From Bryum argenteum (lineage: Eukaryota; Streptophyta; Bryopsida; Bryales; Bryaceae): 64,000 bases of DNA. Position 1 is the stretch's first letter. The number at the start of each line of letters is the position of its first letter. Shown in pieces: positions 34,441 to 46,000 of the stretch. The stretch spans positions 4,179,263 through 4,243,262 of the forward strand of contig CM073330.1 in NCBI GenBank assembly GCA_037043015.1. The letters run 5' to 3'. A program made the translations under genes and the position numbers. A model generated the notes under the pieces. It did not search any database and was not told the origin of the DNA. It saw only the letters and a list, made by a program, of their open reading frames with translations.

Positions 34441-34560
34441 GGGAATATTCTGGTCCAAAAGTGAATATAAAATGATTTTATTCGAACAAAATTTCTATGA
34501 GTGTACCCCTATAACCGTGGGAATGGTGCCGGTACATAGCAATTTAGACCCTAAAACCGT

Positions 34561-35295
34561 GGTGAATTGGAAGTGGAATTTAGACCAATTGTCAAAACGC
34601 CACAGTTTGAACCCCTAAAAATCCAGGAAAACCGATTTGGTTTTTCGAGATTTCGGGCAGCTCATTTTAAGCATTTAAATTGATATTTTTGCCTAAGATT
34701 TTTACTGGACACTCCCCATAGTGTAATGTGTATGTGGTAAAATTTGCAAAGCCAAATTTTAATTTTATAACCTTCATCTAGAAATTTTATGTTTCAAGTC
34801 CAAAACGGGCAGTCTAATTTTTATTCTTTTTTATTTTTTTTAGAAATATGTTCATTACCAAATTACTATTCAAATGCCAAAGTGTCCGAAGTCAAAAAGT
34901 TTACCAATTTGACAAGGACAACCTCCAAAACTTTCAAAAACAATCTTCACAATTTCTAGTAATTTTGAAATTTTTTCTTTCAAAAATTGCCAAAAATCGA
35001 GATTTTCCCAATATTTTTTTTCCGAAATTCACAATATCATAAATGCAGCTTCTCACTCTCGATATTTTTCAGAAAAGAAATATATCATACGTGGTTCTTG
35101 TTTTACTATATGGTTGTTTTTAGACCTTCTTTTATAAAATATTTTACATGAAGGTCAAAAAGTGGAATTGGTCTCTAAAATTGTGCATGAGCATAACCAA
35201 CACGAAGGTGAAAAATGGCGGTTTTTTGGTTTTGGAGGTCGAGAAAGACCCCTGGATTTTTAGGGGTTCAGGTCTAAATTCCAATTCACACCGTG
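34561..35295. repeat. Subterminal inverted repeat pair
   Basis: The arm at about 34561-34650 (GAATTGG, GGAATTTAGACC, AACCCCTAAAAATCCAGG) recurs inverted at about 35221-35295. The ~570 bp between are AT-rich with no gene. It could be a nested miniature element or a hairpin-forming subterminal region. Confidence 0.6.
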
Positions 35296-35636
35296 GCGAA
35301 TGCCTCCATGAATCCGCTGTTTGCCTATCGATCCTTCAGGGCCGAGCCTCATTTTGAGGGCTGAATGACATTGGAAGGCACTGCGTGAATCTTTTACAGT
35401 GTATAGACAAGCTCACACTTCGGCACCCCTACAATGCCGAATTGGAGCTGAAATGAATTTTTTATTTGCCGTGTGGAGGCCGGTCCCAGCATCATCGTTT
35501 GTAAAAAATTAATCACGTTGATCAAACCGGCCGGCCAGTGAACACGTCCCATGTACCGTGACGTCGGTGAAGTAAAGAGCATGGTCTTGGTACAAGATGT
35601 CGGTGCCCATTGTGATGTTGAACTTCATGAGAGGGG

Positions 35637-35990
35637 ATGGGTCATGTGATACATGGGAGTGTCGGAGAGGGGATGGGTCATGTGATACATGCGAGTGTCG
35701 GAGTGTCGGTAAATACGTCCCACCTATGTGCCATGTTGGTGCTCATTGTCATTGCAGGTAGAGATGGAAGGAAAGGCCGACCTCGTGAACATGTAAGAGA
35801 TTGCAGTGTTGCTTTCTCTGAGATTTTATTTTCATTGTCATGCGTAGTCGTGTCGGTGCTGGGAAGTGTCGGTGCTGGGAAGTGTCGGATTCCCATTCGT
35901 TGGAATGACGGTGCCGAAGTGGAATGAGGGTACAGTTCTGCTAAAGCTGCCGGTGCTGCCGGTGCTGCCGGTTCGGTCGGGTTGGTGAGG
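35637..35990 (+). repeat. Short direct repeats upstream of ADD gene 1
   Basis: A ~45-bp unit containing GGATGGGTCATGTGATACATG occurs twice (35634-35700). Then GTCGGTGCTGGGAAGT is doubled (35851-35887) and GCTGCCGGT is tripled (35947-35972). No TATA box is evident. Confidence 0.7.
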
Positions 35991-35994
35991 TTGG

Positions 35995-36546
35995 ATGGGA
36001 CTCCAAAGTGAGATCTCGGTACCTACAAGAATGGAAGAGCAAGTTTGGAAGCATCTCAAAGCAAGCCGTTGGCCATCTCTCACTCGAAAATTCTTGCTCT
36101 TGCACTCTTGTGGATCAAATTCGGCCGGTTTCGATCCCTTGTATCTGTATTCTTGCACTGCGTGTGGGGAGAAAAATATCCGTGCTTGTTTGTTGGAACA
36201 TCCTCGTCTCGGTGTTGGCATTTGCATTTCGTGCAAACTCGTGTTGGATGACGTTGTGTTCACGAAGAACGCCCAGTACGATGATGAGCAATGCAACTGG
36301 TGTGGGGGAATTCAGTTTGTGATCCCGTGTGACTATTGTAACAAGGTGTGGTGTGCAGCGTGTATCGCACGGAACAAGGGAGACGACTACCTGAAGGACA
36401 TGACGGGCAAAAATTGGGGGTGCTTCAGCTGCAACAAGTATGAGATAGTGCCTCTGCAGACGATTTGGGAGGAATTCTTGGAATTCACTTCAGAAGCTGG
36501 TGAAAGCAGCAGCAGTGATTCTGATAGTGATTCCAACTACGAGTAG
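35995..36546 (+). CDS. ADD-type zinc-finger protein 1
   Basis: A 183-residue intronless frame. The ADD layout known from ATRX and DNMT3 is clear: a GATA-like finger (Cys54, Cys57, Cys77, Cys80) after which a DDEQCNWCGG segment opens the PHD-like part (Cys100, 103, 112, 115, 120, 123, 143, 146), ending WGCFSCNK. In animals this fold reads the unmodified histone H3 tail. Here it stands almost alone, with a ~50-residue N-terminal extension and an acidic Glu-rich then Ser/Asp tail. The histone-reading role is inferred from the fold only. It is the first gene inside element B's left end, followed by ADD gene 2. Confidence 0.8.
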   Translation: MGLQSEISVPTRMEEQVWKHLKASRWPSLTRKFLLLHSCGSNSAGFDPLYLYSCTACGEKNIRACLLEHPRLGVGICISCKLVLDDVVFTKNAQYDDEQCNWCGGIQFVIPCDYCNKVWCAACIARNKGDDYLKDMTGKNWGCFSCNKYEIVPLQTIWEEFLEFTSEAGESSSSDSDSDSNYE

Positions 36547-38047
36547 CTGCTTGATAGTTATAGCAGTTGAATTGCCACGACTCACATTTGCAATCAGAGT
36601 TGGCTACGAATGTGTGGAACTTTTTAATACAAACTACAGACTTCCGCATTGCCGAGGATTTTTGCATGACTGCTTTACTCCATGCTTTGAAGTTCAATTG
36701 AACCGCTGGTTTGTGTTTGATATTTATAGTACCTGTATAGCCATTACTCACATTTCGAGTGAGAGATGGTTTTAAATGTTCTGGCATTTTGAACTACTAA
36801 ATTGACTGGATTTTCCTAACATTTAGCGCCGCAATCTCGAGGAGCAAGTAACGCCGATACAGTGCGGCCGTTGATCGGGAGGAGCCAGGACCCCAAGCTG
36901 TTGATCCGGAAGAGCCAGTGCGGCAATTTGTTGATTGGGAGTATTGTAGCATTTGCCGATCAGGAGGAGCTACCGCCATTGCCGGTCGGTAGGAGCCTAT
37001 TTCGACATTGCAGCCATTGTTGATCGGGAGGAGTCACCGCCATTGCTGGTCGGTAGGAGCGAGTATCGACATTGCAACGATTGTTGACCAGGAGGAGCCA
37101 CCACCGCCATTGCAGCTACGGGATCGGCACTGAGGATTCAGCAGTGCGACCGTTCTCGATGGAGAGGAGCCAGTGCCGCGATTGTAGAAATTGTATCGGC
37201 ATTGTAAGGATCTTTGCTGTGCCGCCACTGCTGGCAAACTTTTAGATAACATATTGATCTCATTCTCACTTGGAAATTGGTGTCGGCGAGTGTTTGGACT
37301 ATCTCAATTCAGCAGTGCTCCACTGCAAAATAACCGACATTACAATGATGTGCAATGAATGATGTGGCAACAAAATACTTCGAGTTTCATGTTTTACGAA
37401 TACGGAGAACTGATTTGAAGCCAGAAGAGACTATATTTTCTTTAATTCAAAGTAACACAGAAATGACAGAGTAGTATATAGGATCTCTCCCTGGCACCCA
37501 CAAAGTCCCGGCTGTGGCTTTGAAAGGGGCCGCGACTCCAATGCCGGCCCCACCAAATGTTCCCAAGAACCAGAACCGGCACCCCCGGAAAGTGCATGTG
37601 AGTCAGCTGAGAGTGCGGAGATTACCCAGCTACCCAGCTGGGGCATCCACCGGCGCCGGCTAACCATATGTTACACCGGCGGAACCATAGCCAGCCCCGG
37701 CGAACCCCATGGCGGCTACGGCGAACCCCATGGCGGACACGGCTGGGAGTGATCGAGGCGGCTCACCATCTGTTACACCGGCGCTGTTGGGAGGGTTGGT
37801 TGGGACAGTTGGAGGGGCCGGTTCACAAAGCGATGGACGTAGAGCCGGCCCCACCAAAATATCGGACCTAGCGCACTTAAAAAATTTTGAAAATCTTTTT
37901 GGGAGATCTATCATGATCTTCTGACAAATAATTATTGTCTGACGAAGGAGAAGGAGTGGTTGAGAGATCAAATTACATAAGTAAAGAGTGGCAACGGGTT
38001 GTTCATTTTCGTATCTCCTTGCTGCGAGAACGCTGGGTGTTTTTAGT
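36547..38047. other. Intergenic DNA with GC-rich short repeats
   Basis: At 36820-37110, GATCGGGAGGAGCC and GCCATTGCTGGTCGGTAGG phrases recur several times. At 37680-37740, a GGCGAACCCCATGGCGG phrase is doubled. No convincing gene is seen; the frames on either strand follow the repeats. Confidence 0.5.
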
Positions 38048-38631
38048 ATGGCTTCAGTCACTCTCAGTGGTCCAACCTACGATTGTTCCGCTTGTGGGGA
38101 TACAAGGTTCCAGATTTCCTTTAAGCAGCACCCGCGTCTCGCAGTTGGTCTTTGTTGTCAATGCCGTGCAGATTATGCAAAGAAGAAGTGGACAAAGGTA
38201 GGAATGTTACAAAATAGAATGTCTTGTAGACGTCCTGCTGCTTGATGTTACGGTTTCCGTTCACATCAATGTTCGCTCACCAGTAGTCTAATTCGTGTTC
38301 CACTTGTGTTGGGCAGAATGAGGTCGGGAAGGAAGAGTATTGCAGTTGGTGCTTCGATCATCACTACAATATGATTAGCTGTGGAACGTGCCCAAAGGTG
38401 TGGTGTACTGGTTGTGTATCGAACAACAAAGGTGACGAGTACGTGGTAGAGATCCAACGCTCTGCAGAGACTTGGAAGTGCTTCAGTTGTGACAACAGCA
38501 CGTACACTGAATTGACCAAGACATGGGAAGAGTTCCTTGACACAGCAAAGCACTACGACCCTCCACTATCACCATCCATTTGGGAAGATGTCACAGAGGA
38601 ATGTAGTGAAGATAATAGTATCCGTTGGTGA
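38048..38631 (+). CDS. ADD-type zinc-finger protein 2
   Basis: Two exons, 38048-38197 and 38317-38631, join in frame for 154 residues. The intron has a GTAGGA donor and a GGGCAG acceptor. The first exon holds the GATA-like finger (CSACG, then LCCQC). The second holds the PHD-like part ([24 protein letters not shown]). The linker sequence before exon 2 differs from ADD 1, but spacing is the same, so this is a diverged sister. It ends in an acidic tail. The gene runs toward the transposase gene, tail to tail. Confidence 0.8.
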
Positions 38632-38682
38632 GTACTATTTAAATGTGAATGTGGAGTTGTGAGGTATGTCAGAAGAAATAAA

Positions 38683-38741
38683 ATAGTCCGGCCGTATATA
38701 TAGATATATAGATATATAGATATATAGATATAAAGATATAA

Positions 38742-38818
<77 letters not shown>
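38683..38818. repeat. AT dinucleotide tract
   Basis: GATATATA units grade into an uninterrupted (TA)n run between the converging 3' ends of ADD gene 2 and the transposase gene. Confidence 0.95.
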
Positions 38819-38820
<2 letters not shown>

Positions 38821-38940
38821 CTATAAGCTAGGTCAATATCAAAACAAGCGCAACATTTTACTTTTAACGTGGAATGTTGTTTAAACCACAGTATCAACTT
38901 AAAGCACTCTACGCTGTCGAACTTAATCTCTTGAAGAGCA

Positions 38941-41900
38941 TCAAGTGCGTAGAACACATTGGACAATTCCACCTAGGAGAAGTCGCTTGATCTCGTTGAA
39001 GCTAAGAGTCGGAGCGTGGACAAACCGATCTCTCTCTCGATCAAGGCCACAAACCACACGGTAAATGTAGTACAGGTGCTTGCAATTAGCATAGGATCCA
39101 CGGGACTTGAACTTGACGTACATGCTTGTAAAGCTAGGGCAAGTACACTCCGGAAATGTACCAATGCTGACCTTGTATTTTTGAGCATCTTGTTCAGGAC
39201 CCTTCTTAGAAATGAAATCGATCACGGCCCCGAGTCCCGGGCTTGGCACCAACGTAATCCGTGTTAGCTGGACATCGAGTAGCATTGCCGATTCCCACTT
39301 CTTTAATTGCTCAGTTGCCACCCTCTTTGTAGCGTTGCGACGACAGGGACGAGAGCTACGTATGTTGAGGAACTTATCGGGTTTCTCCGGTGCCGGAATG
39401 CTTGCTGCAATCGCCATGTCATTGCCAAACTGCCTCTCGCTTGGCATAGGTGGTCTCTGTTGCAGCTGGAATCCTGCCTCCTCCAGAGTCAAAATCTCCC
39501 GCGTCGTGAGGTTAGTCCCCTTTAACACCGGCCAGATACGTGGGACCTTGGGCGAATCAGGGAACCACCTCCGCCGCTTCCCCGCTACGCACCCTCCGAC
39601 ATTGTCTGCACAGAAATAGAAGAACTGTGCATAATTCTTGTTCTTGGAGCGGACATGCTTCACGCCGTGGTATGCAGGAGCAGGGTCACCATTTTGAAGC
39701 CCGCGATTACACTTTCGATTGGAATCGGGAATTATGGCGGTACAAATCCGTGAACCCACAGAAGGCAAGCGGCGAATGTGCCACATCTTTGGTGAGCAGT
39801 CCTCTTCCAAAACCTTTGTGACGTGCTCCACTGGTTGTGATGGAACATGTGGTATCTCCTCTACCTCATGGACATCATCGCTGTTGTCCTCGTTATCCTC
39901 GAGCCGAATTGGAGTTGAAGGCGAACATTGCTGCCGGGTCTTCATTGTCTTTGGTTGCGAAAAGTTGACCTTGTCGAACCGGTGAGAGTCGTCGTCGCAG
40001 CCCGGATCGGAATCGAGCCTCCGCTTCGTGGATCCAAAAATCTCTTCTCCTGCAAACGATGCCGCTCCACTGAGGAATTTCTCCGCTCCAGGGATGAGGT
40101 CCATTGCCCGATATACTGACTTCAAATTACCCGTCGTAGTAGCAGTGCGCGTTGCCGCGCGGAACCGCAACTCCTCTTTGGAAGGACCAGTACCCGATCC
40201 TCGACCTTTGTCGTAGGCATTGTACCTAGTGCACTGAACAAAGGCACGGCAATAGTCTTCAATGGTAGCTTCGAAAATGTTATCACAAGCTTTGCCAGAT
40301 TGCTTGCTCCATGAGGCATGCACGGTCTCTGACAAATTGCACATCGGCATCTCCGCTCTTTGTTCCTCCGTAAGGTCCTGCATTATGAAATCGAAGTCGA
40401 TGTGATGATGAATTGACAAAAAAACACGAATTAAATGATGAGACGTGATAGATCGTACCATGTTCATGTATCCGCCCCACTGCCAATATCGAAAGTGCCA
40501 CCAGGCCAACCAATTGTCGAGCGCACGGATGTCAGAGTCACTTGCTGCTCCACTCGTAGACCACCAGGAACGGATCGCCATGCATCGAGATTCCGCTTCA
40601 TCAGCTGTGCGCGCGTCCTTGTACTGGGTGCAGATTCGCTTGTGCTCGTCTCGAAGTTCAGGCTTAATGTAAGAGTTTGTTGCTCTTTGCATACAAGTAG
40701 TCCAATGTAGTAGACATGAACGTTCCTTATTTGGCATTGGAACGGATTTATCACCTGAACCGTAGATCTCTCGGACAACATTCCAGTTAGCTTGCGCACT
40801 GTCAGCCATGAATCCCGCGAAATTAACGTTGTGAACCCCGTGCTCAGCCATGACAGCATTTATCCCTCTCCACAGGTATGATTGAGCATCTTGGGTTTCA
40901 GACATCATATCGCATATTGCAATCGTCATCACCTTCCGATACGCAGAGTCGTAAACGTGGCAGGCAAATGTTGTGTACCGTTTGATGCGCTTGACGTGGT
41001 CGAACATCACCCATGCATGCTCCAGATCCCCTCCAGGTTGCATTCTCTTAACGAGATCAACGCCAGATCCCGGCCCGATCTCCGACATTTTGAAGACGAA
41101 CACCTTGTCGGTCTTACTACCTTGGCCAGGAAATCTGTTCTCCTGCACATAGGGCCACCGAGAGGTGCCTCTCAATTCGCACACTCCATCGATTATGCCC
41201 TTCTTTCCCATCCTTCTGAAGTGGGACACATTGTGTCGAATAGTGGGACTCGTGAAGCTCTCAAACTTGAACATAACATCCTGCATTTCAGATTCCATTA
41301 AGAATGATTGGGACTCGCCATCCTTCTTCAATAGGTAATCTCCAAGGAACTCCGTGCTTGCAGACAATGCAATCGCAGAGGGTGAGGCCTTCGGTGATCT
41401 TTCAAGCGAACCCTTTAACAATTGGTCACGGAGCTCTAAAGACTTCCTACAGGTACCTTGTCCTACCGGGTGAGAGTGGTATCCAACGTGGATACATGCC
41501 CTGGTTGTATTTGTATCACCTGTGACATAATACATGATAGCCGAGCATTGCAGAATACAAGTCGGTGGTGCCTTGCATATAGCGCACATCAATGTTGACT
41601 CAGAGTCCGGGCATTTCCCAAGGAACGGCTTCTTTGCAAAGCCATCCCACAACTTCTCATTAATCTCGTCGGCTCGGCCTGGCCTGTGAAGAAATCCGCA
41701 CTGTGGATTCTCACATCGCAAATGACCAGCACAAGAAGCAGTGCGGAACGTAAGACCATGGTCATTTTGAATGTTACGAGTCTGCAAATGGCACCATGTG
41801 TGACCGTCGAATTGCTTGTCCATCCCTGACAGTTTCTTTGCATAGTTTGTCTTAGCGTCCACAGATGGGGGCGGAAACTCGAAAATTACATTGCCGTCAT

Positions 41901-42513
41901 ACTGGGGCGGCAAGAACTGAACAGATGAGTACTGATACATACCTAGATCTAACCTACTAAGTTCGCTCTTGGCCCCCTTCCTAAACTGCAGATTACGTAT
42001 GCATGTGACAGCACTGACGGATTCCTTGTTTGATGGTGGGCGCGGAGGCTTCTTGCTTAAACTCTCGGACTTAGAAGGAGACTGTGTTACCGACATAGTC
42101 CGATTAGTCTCGAATAGGTGAGAATCTTGGGATGCTAGTGCATCGGTCTCTTTCGGAGACTCAGCATCACTATCATCTAGCTTGATAATAGGAGTCATCG
42201 TTGCACATGACGGGACGACCTCACACTCCGACACGGACGTTGCAACTACCGGTTTAGGTTGGATTAAAACACCATGAACACGATACTGCAAGGATTGTAA
42301 AACCCAGAATATATCTTTCTCGACAAAGGGCTCCATGTGCACAGTATAAGACAAGTGGCCGACATCATCCATGACTTCTTCCTCTAGGAAGATCGTATCT
42401 AATCCCAAATTGAACTTTGCAGACAACATTCTAGCGGTCACGACAATGCGACCATCAGATTGCGGTAGTATTCGTAAAGGGGCTCGCCCAGCATCTACTC
42501 GAATTGTGGCCAT
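38941..42513 (-). CDS. GCM/MULE/SWIM transposase-like protein of element B (intact)
   Basis: The ATG is at 42513. An in-frame 81-bp intron (40458-40378) matches the intron of the element C copy, giving 1163 residues. A basic, Ser-rich region follows the N-terminus. Residues ~265-355 hold a zinc domain ([31 protein letters not shown]) like the WRKY-GCM1 fold. Residues ~470-680 look like a MULE DDE core: [11 protein letters not shown], then [13 protein letters not shown], then a CLLHW equivalent of the usual Cys-x-x-His. A GRF-like Cys cluster is possible near 905-960. At ~1094-1117 is a SWIM finger (CTC, then CKH). It is the best candidate for the element's transposase; a domesticated regulator is the alternative. 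It is divergent from the methyltransferase gene. Confidence 0.82.
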   Translation of the reverse strand: MATIRVDAGRAPLRILPQSDGRIVVTARMLSAKFNLGLDTIFLEEEVMDDVGHLSYTVHMEPFVEKDIFWVLQSLQYRVHGVLIQPKPVVATSVSECEVVPSCATMTPIIKLDDSDAESPKETDALASQDSHLFETNRTMSVTQSPSKSESLSKKPPRPPSNKESVSAVTCIRNLQFRKGAKSELSRLDLGMYQYSSVQFLPPQYDGNVIFEFPPPSVDAKTNYAKKLSGMDKQFDGHTWCHLQTRNIQNDHGLTFRTASCAGHLRCENPQCGFLHRPGRADEINEKLWDGFAKKPFLGKCPDSESTLMCAICKAPPTCILQCSAIMYYVTGDTNTTRACIHVGYHSHPVGQGTCRKSLELRDQLLKGSLERSPKASPSAIALSASTEFLGDYLLKKDGESQSFLMESEMQDVMFKFESFTSPTIRHNVSHFRRMGKKGIIDGVCELRGTSRWPYVQENRFPGQGSKTDKVFVFKMSEIGPGSGVDLVKRMQPGGDLEHAWVMFDHVKRIKRYTTFACHVYDSAYRKVMTIAICDMMSETQDAQSYLWRGINAVMAEHGVHNVNFAGFMADSAQANWNVVREIYGSGDKSVPMPNKERSCLLHWTTCMQRATNSYIKPELRDEHKRICTQYKDARTADEAESRCMAIRSWWSTSGAASDSDIRALDNWLAWWHFRYWQWGGYMNMVRSITSHHLIRVFLSIHHHIDFDFIMQDLTEEQRAEMPMCNLSETVHASWSKQSGKACDNIFEATIEDYCRAFVQCTRYNAYDKGRGSGTGPSKEELRFRAATRTATTTGNLKSVYRAMDLIPGAEKFLSGAASFAGEEIFGSTKRRLDSDPGCDDDSHRFDKVNFSQPKTMKTRQQCSPSTPIRLEDNEDNSDDVHEVEEIPHVPSQPVEHVTKVLEEDCSPKMWHIRRLPSVGSRICTAIIPDSNRKCNRGLQNGDPAPAYHGVKHVRSKNKNYAQFFYFCADNVGGCVAGKRRRWFPDSPKVPRIWPVLKGTNLTTREILTLEEAGFQLQQRPPMPSERQFGNDMAIAASIPAPEKPDKFLNIRSSRPCRRNATKRVATEQLKKWESAMLLDVQLTRITLVPSPGLGAVIDFISKKGPEQDAQKYKVSIGTFPECTCPSFTSMYVKFKSRGSYANCKHLYYIYRVVCGLDRERDRFVHAPTLSFNEIKRLLLGGIVQCVLRT

Positions 42514-43083
42514 TCGTGACAATCAGAAGACGCAAATAAGGCATGCAACAAGCACTACTTAGTCGAGGACGTATTTGATTTGAAACAGGTAAAAGTTTTG
42601 AACAATAGTAGCCGACGGGGATAATAAGTGCTATTAGTGGTAGTACTATGAACCAACGAAGTGGAGGCTCCACTGACATTGATGGACCAGGTAACATACT
42701 GTATGGACGTCACTCTTGTCATCTGACAGATCTTAGAAATCAGCATGGGCCGGCAAAGGTATTAAATGGGCTACGGATGAAATGTGATACAATGGCTGAA
42801 TAAATCAAATCGGCGTATTCATTTATGGCCATGTATGTAAAATATAAAATATTGATGTCATACGGATGAGGACGGCTACTTTGAAGTGTAAATGAGAATT
42901 GTCTAAAAGAGGCGGCGGTTTGATAGAAGGACGCCTCGTTAATAATAAGAAAACAGCGCCCCTTTTTTTCATGGAATTAATGGCTTTAGTTCACGTCGTG
43001 TCAGGAATTCATATTTGGCATCTCTTAGAGTTAAAAATTGGAGCAACTGCCGGTCTTTGCAAATAAGGAGGTATGTCTTAGTG
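42514..43083. promoter_or_regulatory. Shared promoter region between transposase and methyltransferase genes
   Basis: The two largest genes of element B are transcribed away from this 570-bp gap. I see no clear TATA box or repeat array. The same head-to-head order occurs in element C, where the gap has been enlarged by tandem repeats and a Tc1 insertion. Confidence 0.6.
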
Positions 43084-46000
43084 ATGCCGCAAAATACTGC
43101 TGATTATGATCAGAATAACAAGAGTGCTAGAGGTAGGAAGCGGAAAAAGAGAGTACCTGGGGGACGCTTGTATTTCTCTAAAAAGCGATCGAGTGCGAGG
43201 CAGATGAAGAACAAAGACAGTCGGGGCAGCTCAGTCGATCTAGGCGATACAGCGAAAGCTTTACTTCCGATTTTAGACAACTCTGGATCGGATTCACTTA
43301 TGGGGCGAGCTCGAACCACCTACAGCAGGCGCAAGAATCAGGCAAGACCGCTCATATTGTCTTGATGTATGGAATCAATTGTCAGTAAAGATATGCTAAT
43401 TTGAAAATGGTTATGCAGGGTAGTGAGGTAGGCCTTGAAAACAGTCTCATTATGGAGAATCACAAAGATGAAACAAGTAGCAGCGAGGACGATGACGAAG
43501 GTAAGTTGCATTCAAAGCCTTCTCAGTCAGGAGCAAGTCGGCCTTATATAAACTTGTAGATTTGTTGTTAGTTGAGGATGATTGGTTGTAGCAAATTTCA
43601 ATTTCGATATACGTGTTTACCTTTGACAAATTCATCGCTGAGGATGGAGCACTGGAATCTACAACCCATCCGGGAACGGCGGCCCATTCTCTTCGGCATC
43701 GCTGAATCGAACGGCCAGCTCAGTCGCTCTGTTCACCTGCGTCGGCGCACAAGCGAGCGCGATATACTCGCGTCAGCCTCCATTGGTCCTTTGCCGAAGT
43801 GGACCTGCACCTCTTTCACAGCCGACCCCGTCGTTGAATCCCAGCCGACCTCGCATTTTCTTCAGCCGACGTGGTGAATGTGTCGAAGCCGACCCCGCAC
43901 AGCCGACCTCGCACTGAACTCGCACAATCTCGAAGCTGACCTCGCACAGTCTCGAAGCTGACCTCGCACAGTCTCGATGCTGATCTCGCACAGTCTCGAA
44001 GCTGACCTCGCAGTGTCTCCTCTTTCACCTTGTGAATCTGGCAACCGACCTAGTTGATCTCGAAGCCGCAAAAGGCGGCCAAACGTAGCGCAAAAGCGGC
44101 GGCTCAGTCCGAGAGGTGGTTTAACTTCAGACGCCGTCCGTCGTCTTCGCGATTGAACCACGAAGTTGAAGGAGCCGGAGAGAATCAGAGCACCGTCGCC
44201 AGATTCACATCGTCATCGTGTTGCCAGTGATCATCACGTGTCCTTCGAAGCCGAAGACCGTTTCCCGCGGCGCATCAGGAAGCCACCGCAAAATAGAAGG
44301 TCTGAGCGAGGTCGCCGTTCGAGGCAAACCCTAGGTAGAGGACAACATCGCAGAGGTTCTAATGGAGTTCTTGAATGCAGTACGCATATTTATCGAACTT
44401 GAGCTATTGGTTTTAGTCTGATGTGTTTGGTTTTCGTGGCTCTGTAGGTTCTGAGCGAGGATTGACGGTCGGGAATTAGTAGTCGAGTGACGTGGTTACG
44501 TGATTATGGGCGACTTAAAACGAATCGTTGACTTCTATGCAGGTCAGGCAATGACGCAGGGGTCGCCGCTCGATGAAGACCCTGCCACGTCGAAGGATCC
44601 ATCTTTTGAATCCCCTGGATCGGCAGAGGACGGCGGAGCAGGCTTACCTGGAGCGACTACACCTCTCCCACGTGGAGTCGTTTGTATTCACGAAACGCCA
44701 GATAGTACATCTGGTAAGAACTTTGATATCCATTTCGTCTTTTTACTGTTGTTCTTGTAAATTGAGATCGCAGCGTATGTTGTCGCCAATCGTGGCTGCG
44801 AGGGCCAGCAGTTCTCGTCGGGTGGAAGCCCCAGTCCTACCGGACAGTAGGAAGAGTTGGCACTGGATATGTTGGCACTGGATATGTTGGCAAGCCCATT
44901 CATGAAGAATGCAAAGAGAAGCGATACGAAGTAAGAATTGTAGAATTCAGCAAATCATCGAGTGTTTCGAGGCAAGTTGGGCTCACGGTTTTTCCAAGCG
45001 CATCTCCTTTGGAGGGTCACCGCGCCGCCCACCAGAACTCACAATCGCAGAGAATTCAGTGAGAGGCCGTCGCGGCAATTTGAGTTTACCATCCGAATCG
45101 CTTCGAGTGAAGCACGAGGGAGTAGTATGCAATTGGCATACGTGATTCTCGTGTCAAAGTAGCGGACTGCCGCTCATGCTCAGGTACGAGATTTCCTTAT
45201 GAGCAACAGTTTGGACTTTTTAGGAGGATAGTATTTTGACATTAGTGATGAATGTGGTGAATGTGGTGGATCATTGGCAGCGCTCGGTTGGTTGCCGGAT
45301 GTGAATCAGGAATTTGCGTTGCAAAGTAAACTTCGAGGCCCTGCGTGCTCTCAGCTCCCTGTGCTATTTATGTGGATTGGCATCAGATCAGTGAATGTCT
45401 GAGTCCTTTAAGGATGAAAATCGAAAAAGGTGTTCGACTTGGTTTTGTTCAGCAATTGTCCCAAAGACCCGGCGTGCAAGCTGCGTTGCGAGTACGGGCT
45501 TGTTCGCTGCAAGATGACGATAGCACACTGGAGATGACAATAGCAGCAAAGCGAACTCCATGGCCAGAGAAGGTGTCTCCACCACCATCGCCACCGACAC
45601 CGAGCTCAAGAGAACCATAGGCGGACGAAGACGGGGCAAGCGAAAAACAACAACAGACTTTGCTACCATTGTAACCAACAAAGGAATGCCAAAAGTATGA
45701 AAACAAGTGTATAGGCTTCCTTACTCCATCAAGGCGTCCCAACTCCCTCGCTGCGGCGTCCCAACTCACTCGCCGCGGCTGCGAGTCCCGGCCGTCTAGT
45801 GCGCCTTGAGCCGAGCGTGCCCGTAGCGTCGTGTGGCCCGGCGTGCTTGTGCGCGCTGCGCCGTGAGCCCCGGCGAGCCCGATGCGTCGTGAGCCCCGCC
45901 GATCCCGTTGCGCCATGAGCCGCGGCGTGCCCACTGAGCTTCTGCAACTCTTCGAGTCCCGGCGAGCTCGCTGCCACGTGAGCCCCGGCGAGTCTGCGAT

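Noticed and set aside
38553..38972. Reading frame with a second Ile-Tyr run
   Set aside because: It is a translation of the AT tract between ADD gene 2 and the transposase gene.
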